A stretch of DNA of 64,000 nucleotides from Qipengyuania mesophila (GTDB lineage: Bacteria; Pseudomonadota; Alphaproteobacteria; Sphingomonadales; Sphingomonadaceae): contig NZ_JAIGNU010000001.1 in assembly GCF_019711655.1 (NCBI RefSeq), positions 1,769,501-1,833,500 on the forward strand. Direction: 5' to 3'. Below are positions 46,970 to 54,995 of the stretch, in pieces; position 1 is the stretch's first letter, and each line of letters starts with the position of its first letter. Under the pieces are notes generated by a model, which saw only the letters and a list, made by a program, of their open reading frames with translations, was not told where the DNA came from and did not search any database. The position numbers and the translations under genes were made by a program.

Positions 46970-47500
46970 TCAGTCTGCTTTCTCTACGAGCGCGGACAGC
47001 TTCTTCAATCCGCGATGGATATTCACCTTGACCAGGCTCTCGCTCTGGCCCGTTCGCGCCGAGGCTTCGGCAATCGACAGTCCCTCGATCTTGACCAGTT
47101 CGATGGCCTCGCACTGCCCTGCCGAGAGGTGCACGAACAACCGCTCGAGACTCATCCGCGCCATGACCGCCTCCTCGTCGCTGTCCTCGATCGCATCGTG
47201 ATCGCCCAGCTCGTCCTCGGCCTTGCGATAGACCCGGCGCAAATGATCGACCCAGCGATAGCGCGCGATCGCCGCGAGCCAGGGCAGGAAGGCACGCCCG
47301 GGGTCCCAGCTCGCGCGCTTGGCATGGACCGCCAGCAGCACTTCCTGGACCAGGTCGTCGAGCTGCGCAGGCGCGACGCGGCGGCGGAAATAGCGTTCGA
47401 GCCACAGCCGGATTTCGGCCAGCAGCACGCGATAGGCCGCGGCATCGCCCTTCTGCGAAGCGGCCATCAGCCGGGCCAGGCTGGCTTCGTCGGCGATCAT
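46970..47500 (-). CDS. sigF: ECF sigma factor SigF
   Basis: This 176-residue extracytoplasmic-function sigma factor has region 2 (LDDLVQEVLLAVHAKRASWDPGR and IARYRWVDHLRRVYRK) and region 4 (LFVHLSAGQCEAIELVKIEGLSIAEAS, with the helix-turn-helix QSESLVKVNIHRGL). It directs RNA polymerase to metal-stress promoters. Genes upstream on the same strand, DoxX and bufA1, sit behind a sigma-F-type promoter, which predicts autoregulation. ATG at 47500 is preferred; an upstream in-frame start would overlap the DoxX gene. Confidence 0.92.
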   Translation of the reverse strand: MIADEASLARLMAASQKGDAAAYRVLLAEIRLWLERYFRRRVAPAQLDDLVQEVLLAVHAKRASWDPGRAFLPWLAAIARYRWVDHLRRVYRKAEDELGDHDAIEDSDEEAVMARMSLERLFVHLSAGQCEAIELVKIEGLSIAEASARTGQSESLVKVNIHRGLKKLSALVEKAD

Positions 47501-47522
47501 CGCAGGCCTCCCATGCGCCAGC

Positions 47523-47984
47523 CTACCACCCGGCGCGGGCACGCGCGAGCAGCACATCCGCCGCCAGAGGCCCGCCGCCGCGCGAGACGAGCACCGCCGC
47601 CATCGCGACCCACGCCATATGCGTCTGCCACCACGCCTCGGGATAGACGAAGACCTGGATCACCAGCGTCATCGCCAGCAGCGCCAGCGCCGATATGCGG
47701 GTGAACAGGCCCAACACCAGCAGGATCGGGAAGAGGTGTTCGGCATAGGTCGTCAGCGGGGCGGCGATGGCCGGGGGTAGCGGGACACGGGTATACTCGT
47801 ATTCGAACAGGAAGCGCGCCTGCTCGCCGATCGTCAGCAGCGTGCCCTCGGCCACCTTGGTGCGTCCCGAGCGCCAGAATACGCCCGCCAGCGCCAAGCG
47901 CGAGAGCAGCAGCGCCAGTCCCTCGGGCCATCGCGAGGCGAGCCATGCGGCGAGATTGTCGTAACGGGCGAGCAGCGTCTGCAT
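47523..47984 (-). CDS. DoxX-family membrane protein of the bufferin locus (BufD-like)
   Basis: This 153-residue protein has four membrane helices typical of DoxX: LALLLSRLALAGVFWRSGRTKV, PLTTYAEHLFPILLVLGLF, ISALALLAMTLVIQVFVYPEAWW and WVAMAAVLV. DoxX proteins accompany bufferin precursor genes, and are thought to act in the membrane redox step of the metal response. It lies between bufA1 (21 bp upstream) and sigF (22 bp downstream), so the four minus-strand genes make one operon. Confidence 0.88.
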   Translation of the reverse strand: MQTLLARYDNLAAWLASRWPEGLALLLSRLALAGVFWRSGRTKVAEGTLLTIGEQARFLFEYEYTRVPLPPAIAAPLTTYAEHLFPILLVLGLFTRISALALLAMTLVIQVFVYPEAWWQTHMAWVAMAAVLVSRGGGPLAADVLLARARAGW

Positions 47985-48005
47985 CGGGCTGGACCTCGGT
48001 GCCGC

Positions 48006-48293
48006 TCAGCGCGTGACCGGGGTCAGCGATCCCTTGCCCTTGGGTGTCGCGGTTTTCTCGCAGGTGCCCTTGGGCACGAGCTTCCAGGCATTGCCCTGGT
48101 AGTCGCGGGTCGAGGTGCCCGCGCAGCTGGTGCCGGGGCCCGCCGCGCAATCGTTCTCGCCCGCCTTGGCGACGCCATAGCATTTCTCCATGGCGGGCTT
48201 CTTCTGTGCCGCGGCGGGGCTGGCGGCGAGGCCGGCAGCCGCACCGGCGGCCAGGGCGATACGGGCAAGGCGGGTCAGGGGCTGTGCGATCAT
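48006..48293 (-). CDS. bufA1: Bufferin precursor, BufA1/DUF2282 type
   Basis: This 95-residue protein has a signal peptide (about 1-30, ending AAAQ), so it is exported. The mature core has four cysteines: Cys38 ([11 protein letters not shown]), Cys49 (ENDCAAG), Cys57 (TSCAGT) and Cys78 (KGTCEK). This is the DUF2282 pattern, the ribosomally made, post-translationally modified precursor whose cysteines are converted by the DUF692 oxidase to thiooxazoles that bind copper. It is the first gene of the minus-strand operon, behind a sigma-F-type promoter. Confidence 0.9.
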   Translation of the reverse strand: MIAQPLTRLARIALAAGAAAGLAASPAAAQKKPAMEKCYGVAKAGENDCAAGPGTSCAGTSTRDYQGNAWKLVPKGTCEKTATPKGKGSLTPVTR

Positions 48294-48354
48294 GGGGTCT
48301 CTCTCGAATGAGGTTTGACAATGTGATCCGGCGTCGGGCCAGGTCGAGCGGACA

Positions 48355-48380
48355 TTCGCCGGGTCGGGACACCGCGTTAC
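48355..48380 (-). promoter_or_regulatory. Sigma-F promoter of the bufA1-doxX-sigF-nrsF operon
   Basis: On the minus strand: GTAACG (48380-48375), 16 nt, then CGAA (48358-48355). This matches the Caulobacter sigma-F consensus GTAACC-N16-CGAA with one -35 change. The -10 lies about 60 bp from the bufA1 start. Confidence 0.8.
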
Positions 48381-48404
48381 AGCACAGGTGAATTTTCCGG
48401 CCGT

Positions 48405-48430
48405 GTAACCGGCACGGCGGGGCGGGCGAA
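48405..48430 (+). promoter_or_regulatory. Sigma-F promoter of the bufA2-bufB-bufC operon
   Basis: GTAACC (48405-48410), 16 nt, then CGAA (48427-48430): an exact match to the Caulobacter sigma-F consensus. The -35 elements of the two divergent promoters are 24 bp apart. The -10 lies about 50 bp from the bufA2 start. Confidence 0.85.
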
Positions 48431-48481
48431 GAAGGCCGTGTGCGCATTTCCGCGCAGGACGACAGGAGAGGATCCGACCCG

Positions 48482-48766
48482 ATGACCGCCATCCGCAAAC
48501 CCGCAAGTGCCGCCGCCGCAGCTGCCTTCGCGCTTTCCTCCATGGCCGCATTCGCCGCCGAACCGCCCGCCGGAAGCAGTGGCCGGGCGCTCGGCGCCGA
48601 GGACACCGTCCATTGCTACGGCGTCAACAGCTGCAAGGGCACTGCCGACTGCGCGACCACGCAGCACGAGTGCAAGGGCCAGAACGAATGCAAAGGCCAC
48701 GGTTTCAAGGCGTTGAAGGCGGGCGACTGTCTCGCCAAGGGCGGCATGATCGGCGACCTTGGCTGA
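48482..48766 (+). CDS. bufA2: Bufferin precursor, BufA2 type
   Basis: This 94-residue protein has a signal peptide ending near Ala26 (AAFAAEPP), then a Cys-rich core with six cysteines at 45, 51, 57, 64, 70 and 83. The spacing is a regular CxnC ladder ([34 protein letters not shown]). CYGVNSCKG...CKGQNECKG is the BufA2 pattern, distinct from the DUF2282 precursor on the other strand. It is presumably matured by BufB/BufC encoded downstream and sequesters copper in the periplasm. Confidence 0.88.
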   Translation: MTAIRKPASAAAAAAFALSSMAAFAAEPPAGSSGRALGAEDTVHCYGVNSCKGTADCATTQHECKGQNECKGHGFKALKAGDCLAKGGMIGDLG

Positions 48767-48839
48767 GCGCCCGGCGGCCCGGCAGCCTCATCAGCCCCCG
48801 ATCGGGCATGCCGGGTCGCCACCCATCGCACGCACTTCC

Positions 48840-49676
48840 ATGAACGACATCGCCCCATTCCACGGCTTCGGCCTCGGCCTCCGCCGGGCGCACTACGCCG
48901 ATTTCCTCGGCGGTGCGGTGCCGGTCGATTTCGTCGAGGTCATTTCCGAGAACTACATGGTCGTGGGCGGCAAGCCGCTGCGCGTGCTCGAACAGGTGCG
49001 GCAGGAGCATCCGGTGATCCTTCACGGCGTGTCGCTCTCGGTCGGCTCGGCGCATGGACTAGAGCCGGACTATCTCGCACGCCTGCGCAAGCTCGCCGAG
49101 CGGATCGAGCCGCTGTGGGTTTCCGATCACCTGTGCTGGACCCGTACCAGCGCGCATAACAGCCACGACCTCCTGCCGCTGCCGCTGACCCGCGAAGCGC
49201 TCGATGTCGTCTGCGCCAATATCGACCGCGCGCAGGAGGCGCTCGGCCGGGCCATGCTGTTCGAAAATCCCTCGAGCTATCTGACCTTTCCCGAGGACGA
49301 GATGACCGAATGGAAATTCCTTGCCGAGATGGCGCGGCGTACGGGCTGCTATCTGCTGCTCGACGTGAACAATGTCCATGTGAGCGCGCGGAACCACGAT
49401 TTTTCCGCCGCCGACTATCTTGCCGGGCTACCGCTCGATCGCGTCCGGCAGATTCATCTCGCCGGGCACCAGCCGGGCGAGCTCGTGGTCGATACGCATG
49501 ATCGCGCGGTGTGCGAGGACGTCTGGGCGCTCTACGCACAGGTCATCGCCCGGACCGGTCCCGTCGCGACGATGATCGAGCGCGACGACAATATTCCGCC
49601 GCTCGTCGAGCTGCTGCGCGAACTCGACCATGCCCGCGCAATCGCGGGCGCGCGCCAGAGGAGCGTGGCGGCGTGA
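48840..49676 (+). CDS. bufB: Bufferin maturase, multinuclear non-haem iron oxidase (BufB, DUF692)
   Basis: This 278-residue TIM-barrel protein of the DUF692/MNIO family installs thiooxazole on precursor cysteines, using iron. It opens with HGFGLGLRRAHYADF, and conserved metal-ligand segments include VDFVEVISENYM, HGVSLSVGS, WVSDHLCWT, LFENPSSYLTF, LLDVNNVHVSARNH and IHLAGHQ. These supply the His/Asp/Glu ligands for the iron sites. ATG at 48840 is preferred; a TTG at 48759 inside bufA2 is less likely. The stop overlaps bufC as GTGA. Confidence 0.92.
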   Translation: MNDIAPFHGFGLGLRRAHYADFLGGAVPVDFVEVISENYMVVGGKPLRVLEQVRQEHPVILHGVSLSVGSAHGLEPDYLARLRKLAERIEPLWVSDHLCWTRTSAHNSHDLLPLPLTREALDVVCANIDRAQEALGRAMLFENPSSYLTFPEDEMTEWKFLAEMARRTGCYLLLDVNNVHVSARNHDFSAADYLAGLPLDRVRQIHLAGHQPGELVVDTHDRAVCEDVWALYAQVIARTGPVATMIERDDNIPPLVELLRELDHARAIAGARQRSVAA

Positions 49677-50443
49677 GCGGGCTGGCGCAGCGGCAGGCGG
49701 CGGTTCTCGGTGCGATCCTCGACGAGGAGGCGGCGCTGCCCGAAGGCTGGGGCGAGCGGCAGGCGCGCGGGCTGGCGATCTATCGCAACAATTACCGCAG
49801 CGCGCTGGTCGAGGCGCTGCGAGCTACCTTCGAGCGAACCGAACGGCTGGTCGGCGCCGATGCCTTCGCCCGCGCCGCCGCGCATCACTGCATCATGCAC
49901 CCGCCGAGCGGCTGGACGCTCGACCTGGTCGGCGACGGCTTTGCCGAGACCTGCGCCGCGCTTTTCGCCGGCGATCCCGACGTCGCCGAACTCGCCGCGC
50001 TCGAATGGGCGATGCACCTTGCCTTTACCGCGCGCGATGCCGTGGTGCTGAGCCCCGAAGGCTTCGCCGCGGCGACTGCAGATTTCGGCGAGCGCGAGTG
50101 GGACCGGCTCTCGCTCGCCCTCGTTCCCTCGCTCCGCTGCGTTGCCGCGACACGCGACCTCGTGCGCCTGTGGTCATCGCTCGCCAGGGATGGCGACGCG
50201 GACCTAGCGCCACTCGATGCCCTGCATGTCGCGGTCGTCTGGCGCGAGGACGAGCGCCCGGTCTTCGTGCTGCGCCCCGAATGGGAGGGCAGCGCGATCG
50301 ATGCCTTCCACGCGGGCGCCAGCTGGGGCGATGTCTGCGCAGCCATGTTCGCGTCGCTGGGCGAGGACAGGGCCATTGCCGAAGCCGGTGCGATGCTCGC
50401 GCGCTGGGTGGCCGAAGGGTGGATCGAAGCGATCGCTCAATAG
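49673..50443 (+). CDS. bufC: Bufferin maturation partner BufC (DUF2063/HvfC-type)
   Basis: This 256-residue protein with an N-terminal DUF2063 domain: AIYRNNYRSALVEALRATFERTERLVG is the signature, followed by AAHHCIMHPPSGWTLDLVGDGFAE. It binds the precursor leader and presents it to BufB. It starts within the bufB stop, which couples the pair in stoichiometry. A winged C-terminal part (VVWREDERPVFVLRPEWEG) completes the protein. The last 7 bp overlap the convergent SDR gene. Confidence 0.9.
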   Translation: MSGLAQRQAAVLGAILDEEAALPEGWGERQARGLAIYRNNYRSALVEALRATFERTERLVGADAFARAAAHHCIMHPPSGWTLDLVGDGFAETCAALFAGDPDVAELAALEWAMHLAFTARDAVVLSPEGFAAATADFGEREWDRLSLALVPSLRCVAATRDLVRLWSSLARDGDADLAPLDALHVAVVWREDERPVFVLRPEWEGSAIDAFHAGASWGDVCAAMFASLGEDRAIAEAGAMLARWVAEGWIEAIAQ

Positions 50444-51399
50444 GCGAAGGTTTCGCCCACCAGTTCCTCGCTCAACGCCCACAGCTTCTCGGCATTGCCC
50501 TCGTCGATCGCATAGCCGCGCACACCGCCCATCGGGTCCTCGTCGTCGCGCTCGGCGACATGGCAGTCTTCGCAATAGACCCCGCCCTTGCCGGCCAGCT
50601 CGTCGGTGGTGGCAACCCAGCAGGTGGTCGCCGCGCCCTGCGGAATGGACTTGAAGCCCTGGCTCTGCTGGCCGCTTTCCTCGGCCACCTTGCGCATCCG
50701 CTCCATCATCCACTGGCGGTCTTCCTCGGTCATGTGACGCCCGAGATTGGTCATGATCCCGCCGGGATGCAGCGCATAGGCGTGGATGCCCTTGTCGGCG
50801 AGGCGCTTCTCCAGCCCGACCGCGAACAGGATGTTGGCGGTCTTCGACTGGCCGTAGGCCTGCCACTTGTCGTAATCGCGGCTCTCGTAATTGGGATCGT
50901 CGAAATGCATCTGGTCGATGTGGTGACCACGGCTCGACAGGTTGACGATGCGCGGCTCGCTGCCCTTCTCGACCAGCGGCATCAGCAAATTGGTGAGCAG
51001 GAAATGCCCTAGATGGTTGGTGCCGAACTGCATCTCGAAATCGTCCGCCGTGCGGCCGAGCGGGCAGGCCATGACTCCGGCGTTGTTGATCAGCAGGTCG
51101 ATATTCTCGAAGCGCTCGTTCGCTTCCTTCGCCGCGGCGCGCACGCTGTCGAGCGAGGCGAGGTCGCAGACCAGCGTATCGACCTTGGCGCCGGTCGTCT
51201 CGGCAATCTCGTCCGCCGCGGCGGCCAGCTTGGTGGTGTCGCGGCCCGAAAGGATCACATGCGCGCCCTTTGCGGCCAGCGCCCGCGCGGTTTCCATTCC
51301 GAGGCCCGAATAGCCGCCGGTGACGAAGGCGGTCCGTCCACTGAGATCCTTGCCCTCGAGGACTTCGTCGGCGGTGCTCTCGAATCCGAAATTGCTCAT
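50437..51399 (-). CDS. Short-chain dehydrogenase/reductase
   Basis: This 320-residue NAD(P)-dependent SDR has the cofactor loop TGGYSGLGMETA near residue 27, the structural NNAG motif (INNAGVMA) and the catalytic YxxxK as YGQSK, with Ser in VNLSSRGHH. The C-terminal extension with CEDCHVAERDDED is longer than in the classical family and fits retinol-dehydrogenase/WWOX-like 'oxidoreductase' annotations. The substrate is unknown. It is convergent with bufC. Confidence 0.88.
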   Translation of the reverse strand: MSNFGFESTADEVLEGKDLSGRTAFVTGGYSGLGMETARALAAKGAHVILSGRDTTKLAAAADEIAETTGAKVDTLVCDLASLDSVRAAAKEANERFENIDLLINNAGVMACPLGRTADDFEMQFGTNHLGHFLLTNLLMPLVEKGSEPRIVNLSSRGHHIDQMHFDDPNYESRDYDKWQAYGQSKTANILFAVGLEKRLADKGIHAYALHPGGIMTNLGRHMTEEDRQWMMERMRKVAEESGQQSQGFKSIPQGAATTCWVATTDELAGKGGVYCEDCHVAERDDEDPMGGVRGYAIDEGNAEKLWALSEELVGETFAY

Positions 51400-51439
51400 G
51401 CGCTGTCTCCCTTCGGGGCGGGGGACTAGCACAGAAAAA

Positions 51440-51468
51440 GGGGCGCGGGAGGGTTATTCCCGCGCCCC
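51440..51468 (-). terminator. Intrinsic terminator downstream of the CmpX-like channel gene
   Basis: GGGGCGCGGGA (51440-51450) pairs perfectly over 11 bp with TCCCGCGCCCC (51458-51468), with a 7-nt loop. The AAAAA before it gives a U tract on the minus-strand transcript. Confidence 0.88.
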
Positions 51469-51495
51469 GATGTGCGTTTCCCGGAGGGCTTTGTG

Positions 51496-52740
51496 TCAGC
51501 TGCCCGGCGGCAGCGGGGCGTCGGATGTCGGTGCTGCCTTGGGCTTGGGCCGGGGCGTCGGCGCGCTCGCGGCCCCGCCCAGGTCGTTGTCCATCTCCTC
51601 CAGCTTGCGCGCCGCCCAGTCGCGCCCGCCGAGGCCGAAGGCGAGCGCGCCGGCCACCGCGATGCCCGCGATCAGGATCGTCAGCGCATTGGCCGGGATC
51701 ATCCCGCCGATGCCGGTGAACTGCAGGCCCATGAAGACGAACAGGATGATCGTCGCCCAGCGGACGATGGTAGCTGCCGTGGTTCCCCCGGCATCCCCGG
51801 CGATGAGCCGCGCGAGCAGGTTGGCGATGAGGAAGCCGAAGGCGATCACCACTGCGCCGAAGATCACCCGACCGCCCAATTCGAGCAGCTGGTCGAGGAT
51901 CGCGGTCAGCTCCGGAAAGCCGAGCAGCCGTGTCGCGGCGATGGCGAAGAACAGGATGATTGCCACCTGAGTCACCCTGGCGATGATTCCCGAGGCGGTC
52001 GTTCCCTCCGTTACCAGCCCGCTTTCCTCGAGCGCCCGATCGACACCGAGCCCCGGAAGGATTTCCTTCACGATCTGCACCACGAACTTGCTGATCAGGT
52101 AACCGATGCCGAGCAGCACCGCGGCGGCGATGATGTTCGGGATGGCGGCGAAGATCATCTCCAGCATGCGCGAGGCCGGCCCGCTTATCGAATCGATCCC
52201 GAGCTGTTCGAGCGCTGCGATCGCCACCGGTATCGCGATCAGCACATAGACGATCGTGCCGATCGTCCGGCTGATCGCGGTGTTGCCGGTGACATTATCG
52301 ACCCCGCCGCGATTGGCCCATTTGTCGAGATCGACCGTCTGCAGCGTGGTGACCACCAGGTCGCGCGCGATCCGCGCCACCATCATGCCGATGAAGAAGA
52401 TCAGCCCCGCCCACAGCAGGTTGGGCAGGAAGCCGACGACGTTTTCGAGCAGGCTGTCGATCGGCCCCGCGACCCCGCCCAGTTCGAGAATGTTGAGCAC
52501 GATCAGCAGGCCGAACAGCCAGATCAGCAAGGACACGATCTTGCCGAGGGATTCCCCCAGCGACTGGCCGCTACCGGTCCCGCGCTTGAAGAAATCGACG
52601 GTGTCGACGAGTTTGGCGAAGGCCCATTTGGCGGCCTTCGCCGCGAGCCAGGTGACGACCAGCGCGACGACGGCAAAGAGGATCTTCTCCCCCAGGTCCA
52701 TCGCCAGCTGTTCGTCGAAACGATAGCGGTCGAAAATCAT
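51496..52740 (-). CDS. CmpX-like mechanosensitive channel-family membrane protein
   Basis: This 414-residue protein carries repeated TM-helix units: LPNLLWAGLIFFIGMMVARIARDLV, IPNIIAAAVLLGIGYLISKFVVQIVKE and a third near GRVIFGAVVIAFGFLIANLLARLI. It ends with a GxxxG-type helix (ILIAGIAVAGALAFGLGGRDWA) and a Pro-rich tail. These are the TM_helix/CmpX-family hallmarks of MscS relatives in pseudomonads. A soluble beta domain of canonical MscS is missing, so it may be a regulatory membrane protein rather than an ion channel. The start follows GGGGAGAGG. Confidence 0.85.
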   Translation of the reverse strand: MIFDRYRFDEQLAMDLGEKILFAVVALVVTWLAAKAAKWAFAKLVDTVDFFKRGTGSGQSLGESLGKIVSLLIWLFGLLIVLNILELGGVAGPIDSLLENVVGFLPNLLWAGLIFFIGMMVARIARDLVVTTLQTVDLDKWANRGGVDNVTGNTAISRTIGTIVYVLIAIPVAIAALEQLGIDSISGPASRMLEMIFAAIPNIIAAAVLLGIGYLISKFVVQIVKEILPGLGVDRALEESGLVTEGTTASGIIARVTQVAIILFFAIAATRLLGFPELTAILDQLLELGGRVIFGAVVIAFGFLIANLLARLIAGDAGGTTAATIVRWATIILFVFMGLQFTGIGGMIPANALTILIAGIAVAGALAFGLGGRDWAARKLEEMDNDLGGAASAPTPRPKPKAAPTSDAPLPPGS

Positions 52741-52849
52741 GAAACCTCTCCCCATTGGTTTCCGTAGCGTCAGGGCTATCACGCGTGTCGGAAATCTACA
52801 AAATGCATTCGCGCGTGAAGTGGATAAGTCTGTGTGCTATCGCCTTCGA

Positions 52850-53941
52850 ATGAGAGGATTTTCAGTACCCATCGTTCGCGCGCTGGCCGCGCTTTGCGTC
52901 GCATTTGCAGTGCCTGCCGCGGCACAGGAGGCCGAGCCGCGCTGGTCGATCGCCATCCATGGCGGTGCCGGCACGATCGCGCGCGAGAACATGACGCCCG
53001 AGCAGGACGCGGCCTATCGCGCCGCGCTGCAGGCGGCGCTCGATGCGAGCGCCAAGGTCCTGCGCGAGGGCGGCAGCGCGATGGATGCGGTCGCGGCGGC
53101 TATCATGCCGATGGAAGACGATCCGCTGTTCAATGCGGGCCGCGGTGCGGTGCTCACTTGGGACGGCGATATCGAGCTCGATGCGTCGATCATGGATGGC
53201 AGCACGCGCGATGCGGGTGCGGTCGCAGGGGTCACCGGCATCCGCCACCCGATTGTGCTGGCGCGCAGGGTGATGACCGACAGTCCGCATGTCATGCTGG
53301 CGGGCGACGGCGCGGAGGCATTCGCCGCCGAGCAGGGGCTCGAACGCATGCTGCCCGAATGGTTCGAGACCGAGCGTCGCCGCGATTCGCTCGAACGGAT
53401 GAAGGCCGAGAAGCTCTCCGCCATCGATGTCGACGTGAAGTTCGGCACGGTCGGCGCGGTCGCGCTAGACAGCCACGGCAACATGGCCGCGGGTACCTCG
53501 ACCGGGGGAATGACCGGCAAGCGCTGGGGCCGGATCGGCGATGCACCGATCATCGGCGCGGGCACCTATGCCGACAACCGCGCCTGTGCGGTTTCGGCGA
53601 CGGGCTGGGGCGAGTATTTCATCCGCGTCGGCGTCGCTCAGGAGATCTGCACGCGGCTGCGATTGGGGATGACCGTCTCCCAATTGCTGGAAGCGGCAGA
53701 AGATGGAGTGGGGTTGATCTCCAACTCCGCCAGCTTGGTTTCTGCGGCGAGCACTTTCGAGGAAGCACAACAGACAGCCGACGATGTGATGGGCGAGGTC
53801 AAGGAACTCGGCGGCGACGGCGGGGTCATCCTCGTCACCCCGGAAGGCCACGCGCTCTTCAGCTTCAACACCTCGGGCATGTATCGCGGCCGCGCGACCA
53901 GCGATGGCGTCAACGAGGTGGCTATCTATGCCGACGAATAG
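52850..53941 (+). CDS. Isoaspartyl peptidase / L-asparaginase (Ntn hydrolase), exported
   Basis: This 363-residue precursor has a Sec signal peptide (ending VPAAAQ) and a plant-type asparaginase fold. Autocleavage is predicted before the nucleophilic Thr200 (DVKFGTVGAVALD). Other family motifs are IAIHGGAGTI near residue 36, FNAGRGAVLTWDG, ASIMDG, GRIGDAPIIGAGTYAD and GDGGVILVTPEGH. It removes isoaspartyl residues from peptides and deaminates asparagine. The linker before Thr200 (ERRRDSLERMKAEKLSAIDVDV) is typical. Periplasmic location is inferred from the signal peptide. Confidence 0.92.
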   Translation: MRGFSVPIVRALAALCVAFAVPAAAQEAEPRWSIAIHGGAGTIARENMTPEQDAAYRAALQAALDASAKVLREGGSAMDAVAAAIMPMEDDPLFNAGRGAVLTWDGDIELDASIMDGSTRDAGAVAGVTGIRHPIVLARRVMTDSPHVMLAGDGAEAFAAEQGLERMLPEWFETERRRDSLERMKAEKLSAIDVDVKFGTVGAVALDSHGNMAAGTSTGGMTGKRWGRIGDAPIIGAGTYADNRACAVSATGWGEYFIRVGVAQEICTRLRLGMTVSQLLEAAEDGVGLISNSASLVSAASTFEEAQQTADDVMGEVKELGGDGGVILVTPEGHALFSFNTSGMYRGRATSDGVNEVAIYADE

Positions 53942-53965
53942 GCCTCGCCTCTAGTCGACAGATGA

Positions 53966-54859
53966 TCAGCCGCGCTTGCGCGCCTGCGCGTAGCTGCCGA
54001 GCAGGCGGACGCCATTGGTCTGGAAGGCGAGCTCCTCGAGCGCAGCGTCGACACGCGGCTCGCCGGGTGCGCCCTCGATATCGGCGAAGAACTGCGTCGC
54101 CGCGAAGCTGGCGCCCTTCTGATAGCTTTCGAGCTTGGTCATGTTGACGCCGTTGGTCGCGAAGCAGCCCAGCGCCTTGTAGAGCGCGGCGGGGATGTTC
54201 TTCACCTCGAAGATGAAGGTGGTCATCGCCTGCGCCCCTTCGAGCGCCGCGAGGTCGAGCGCCTCTCTCGCAAGCACCACGAAACGGGTGGTGTTGTCAT
54301 GCGCGTCCTCGACCTCGCGCTCGACGATCTCGAGCCCGTAGAGATCGGCGGCGAGCGCGGGGGCGATGGCGGCGACGTCCAGCTTGCCCATTTCCGCGAC
54401 ATAGGCTGCCGCGCCCGCCGTATCGGCGTGACTCAGCCCGACGATGCCGCGCTCGGAGAGGAATTTGTGCGACTGGCCGAGCGCCTGCGGGTGGCTGTAG
54501 GCGGCCTCGAACGGGCCCTGCCCCAGCGCCATCAGGCAGTGCGTGATGCGCATGAAATGCTCGGCGACGATGAACAGCCCGCTTTCGGGAAGCAGGAAAT
54601 GGATATCCGCCACGCGCCCGTGCTGCGAGTTCTCGATCGGGATCATCGCGCAGCCTGCCATCCCGCTCTCGACCGCCTCGAGCGCATCCTCGAAGCTGAA
54701 GCAGGGCAGCGGCAGCGCATCCGGCGCGAACTGCATCGCCGCCTGGTGCGAGTTCGATCCCGGAGCGCCGCCAAAGGCGATCGCACGCGGCGGATCTTCG
54801 GCGGCTGCTGCGCGCATCGAGTCGACGAGGGCGAGGGCGGGCTTGGCAAACTGGCGCAT
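53966..54859 (-). CDS. pheA: Prephenate dehydratase
   Basis: This 297-residue enzyme converts prephenate to phenylpyruvate in phenylalanine synthesis. The catalytic PDT domain has IAFGGAPGSNSHQAA, IPIENSQHGRVAD and the catalytic Thr motif HDNTTRFVVL. The C-terminal ACT domain binds Phe for feedback; its ligand motif reads KLESYQKG rather than ESRP, as is usual in alphaproteobacteria. The chorismate mutase part of E. coli PheA is absent. ATG at 54859 is preferred; an upstream ATG at 54898 would add 13 residues. Confidence 0.93.
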   Translation of the reverse strand: MRQFAKPALALVDSMRAAAAEDPPRAIAFGGAPGSNSHQAAMQFAPDALPLPCFSFEDALEAVESGMAGCAMIPIENSQHGRVADIHFLLPESGLFIVAEHFMRITHCLMALGQGPFEAAYSHPQALGQSHKFLSERGIVGLSHADTAGAAAYVAEMGKLDVAAIAPALAADLYGLEIVEREVEDAHDNTTRFVVLAREALDLAALEGAQAMTTFIFEVKNIPAALYKALGCFATNGVNMTKLESYQKGASFAATQFFADIEGAPGEPRVDAALEELAFQTNGVRLLGSYAQARKRG

Positions 54860-54995
54860 GGTGGAATGCGCGTTACGGGGGCCGTCCCCCGCCATCAAGC
54901 GCTATTGCCGCCTGCACTCTTGCGAAAGCCCGCCGTGCGCACTAGAGCGGCGCCCAACCATCCGACCAACCGAATTTCGCCGGGTATTTTACGCA

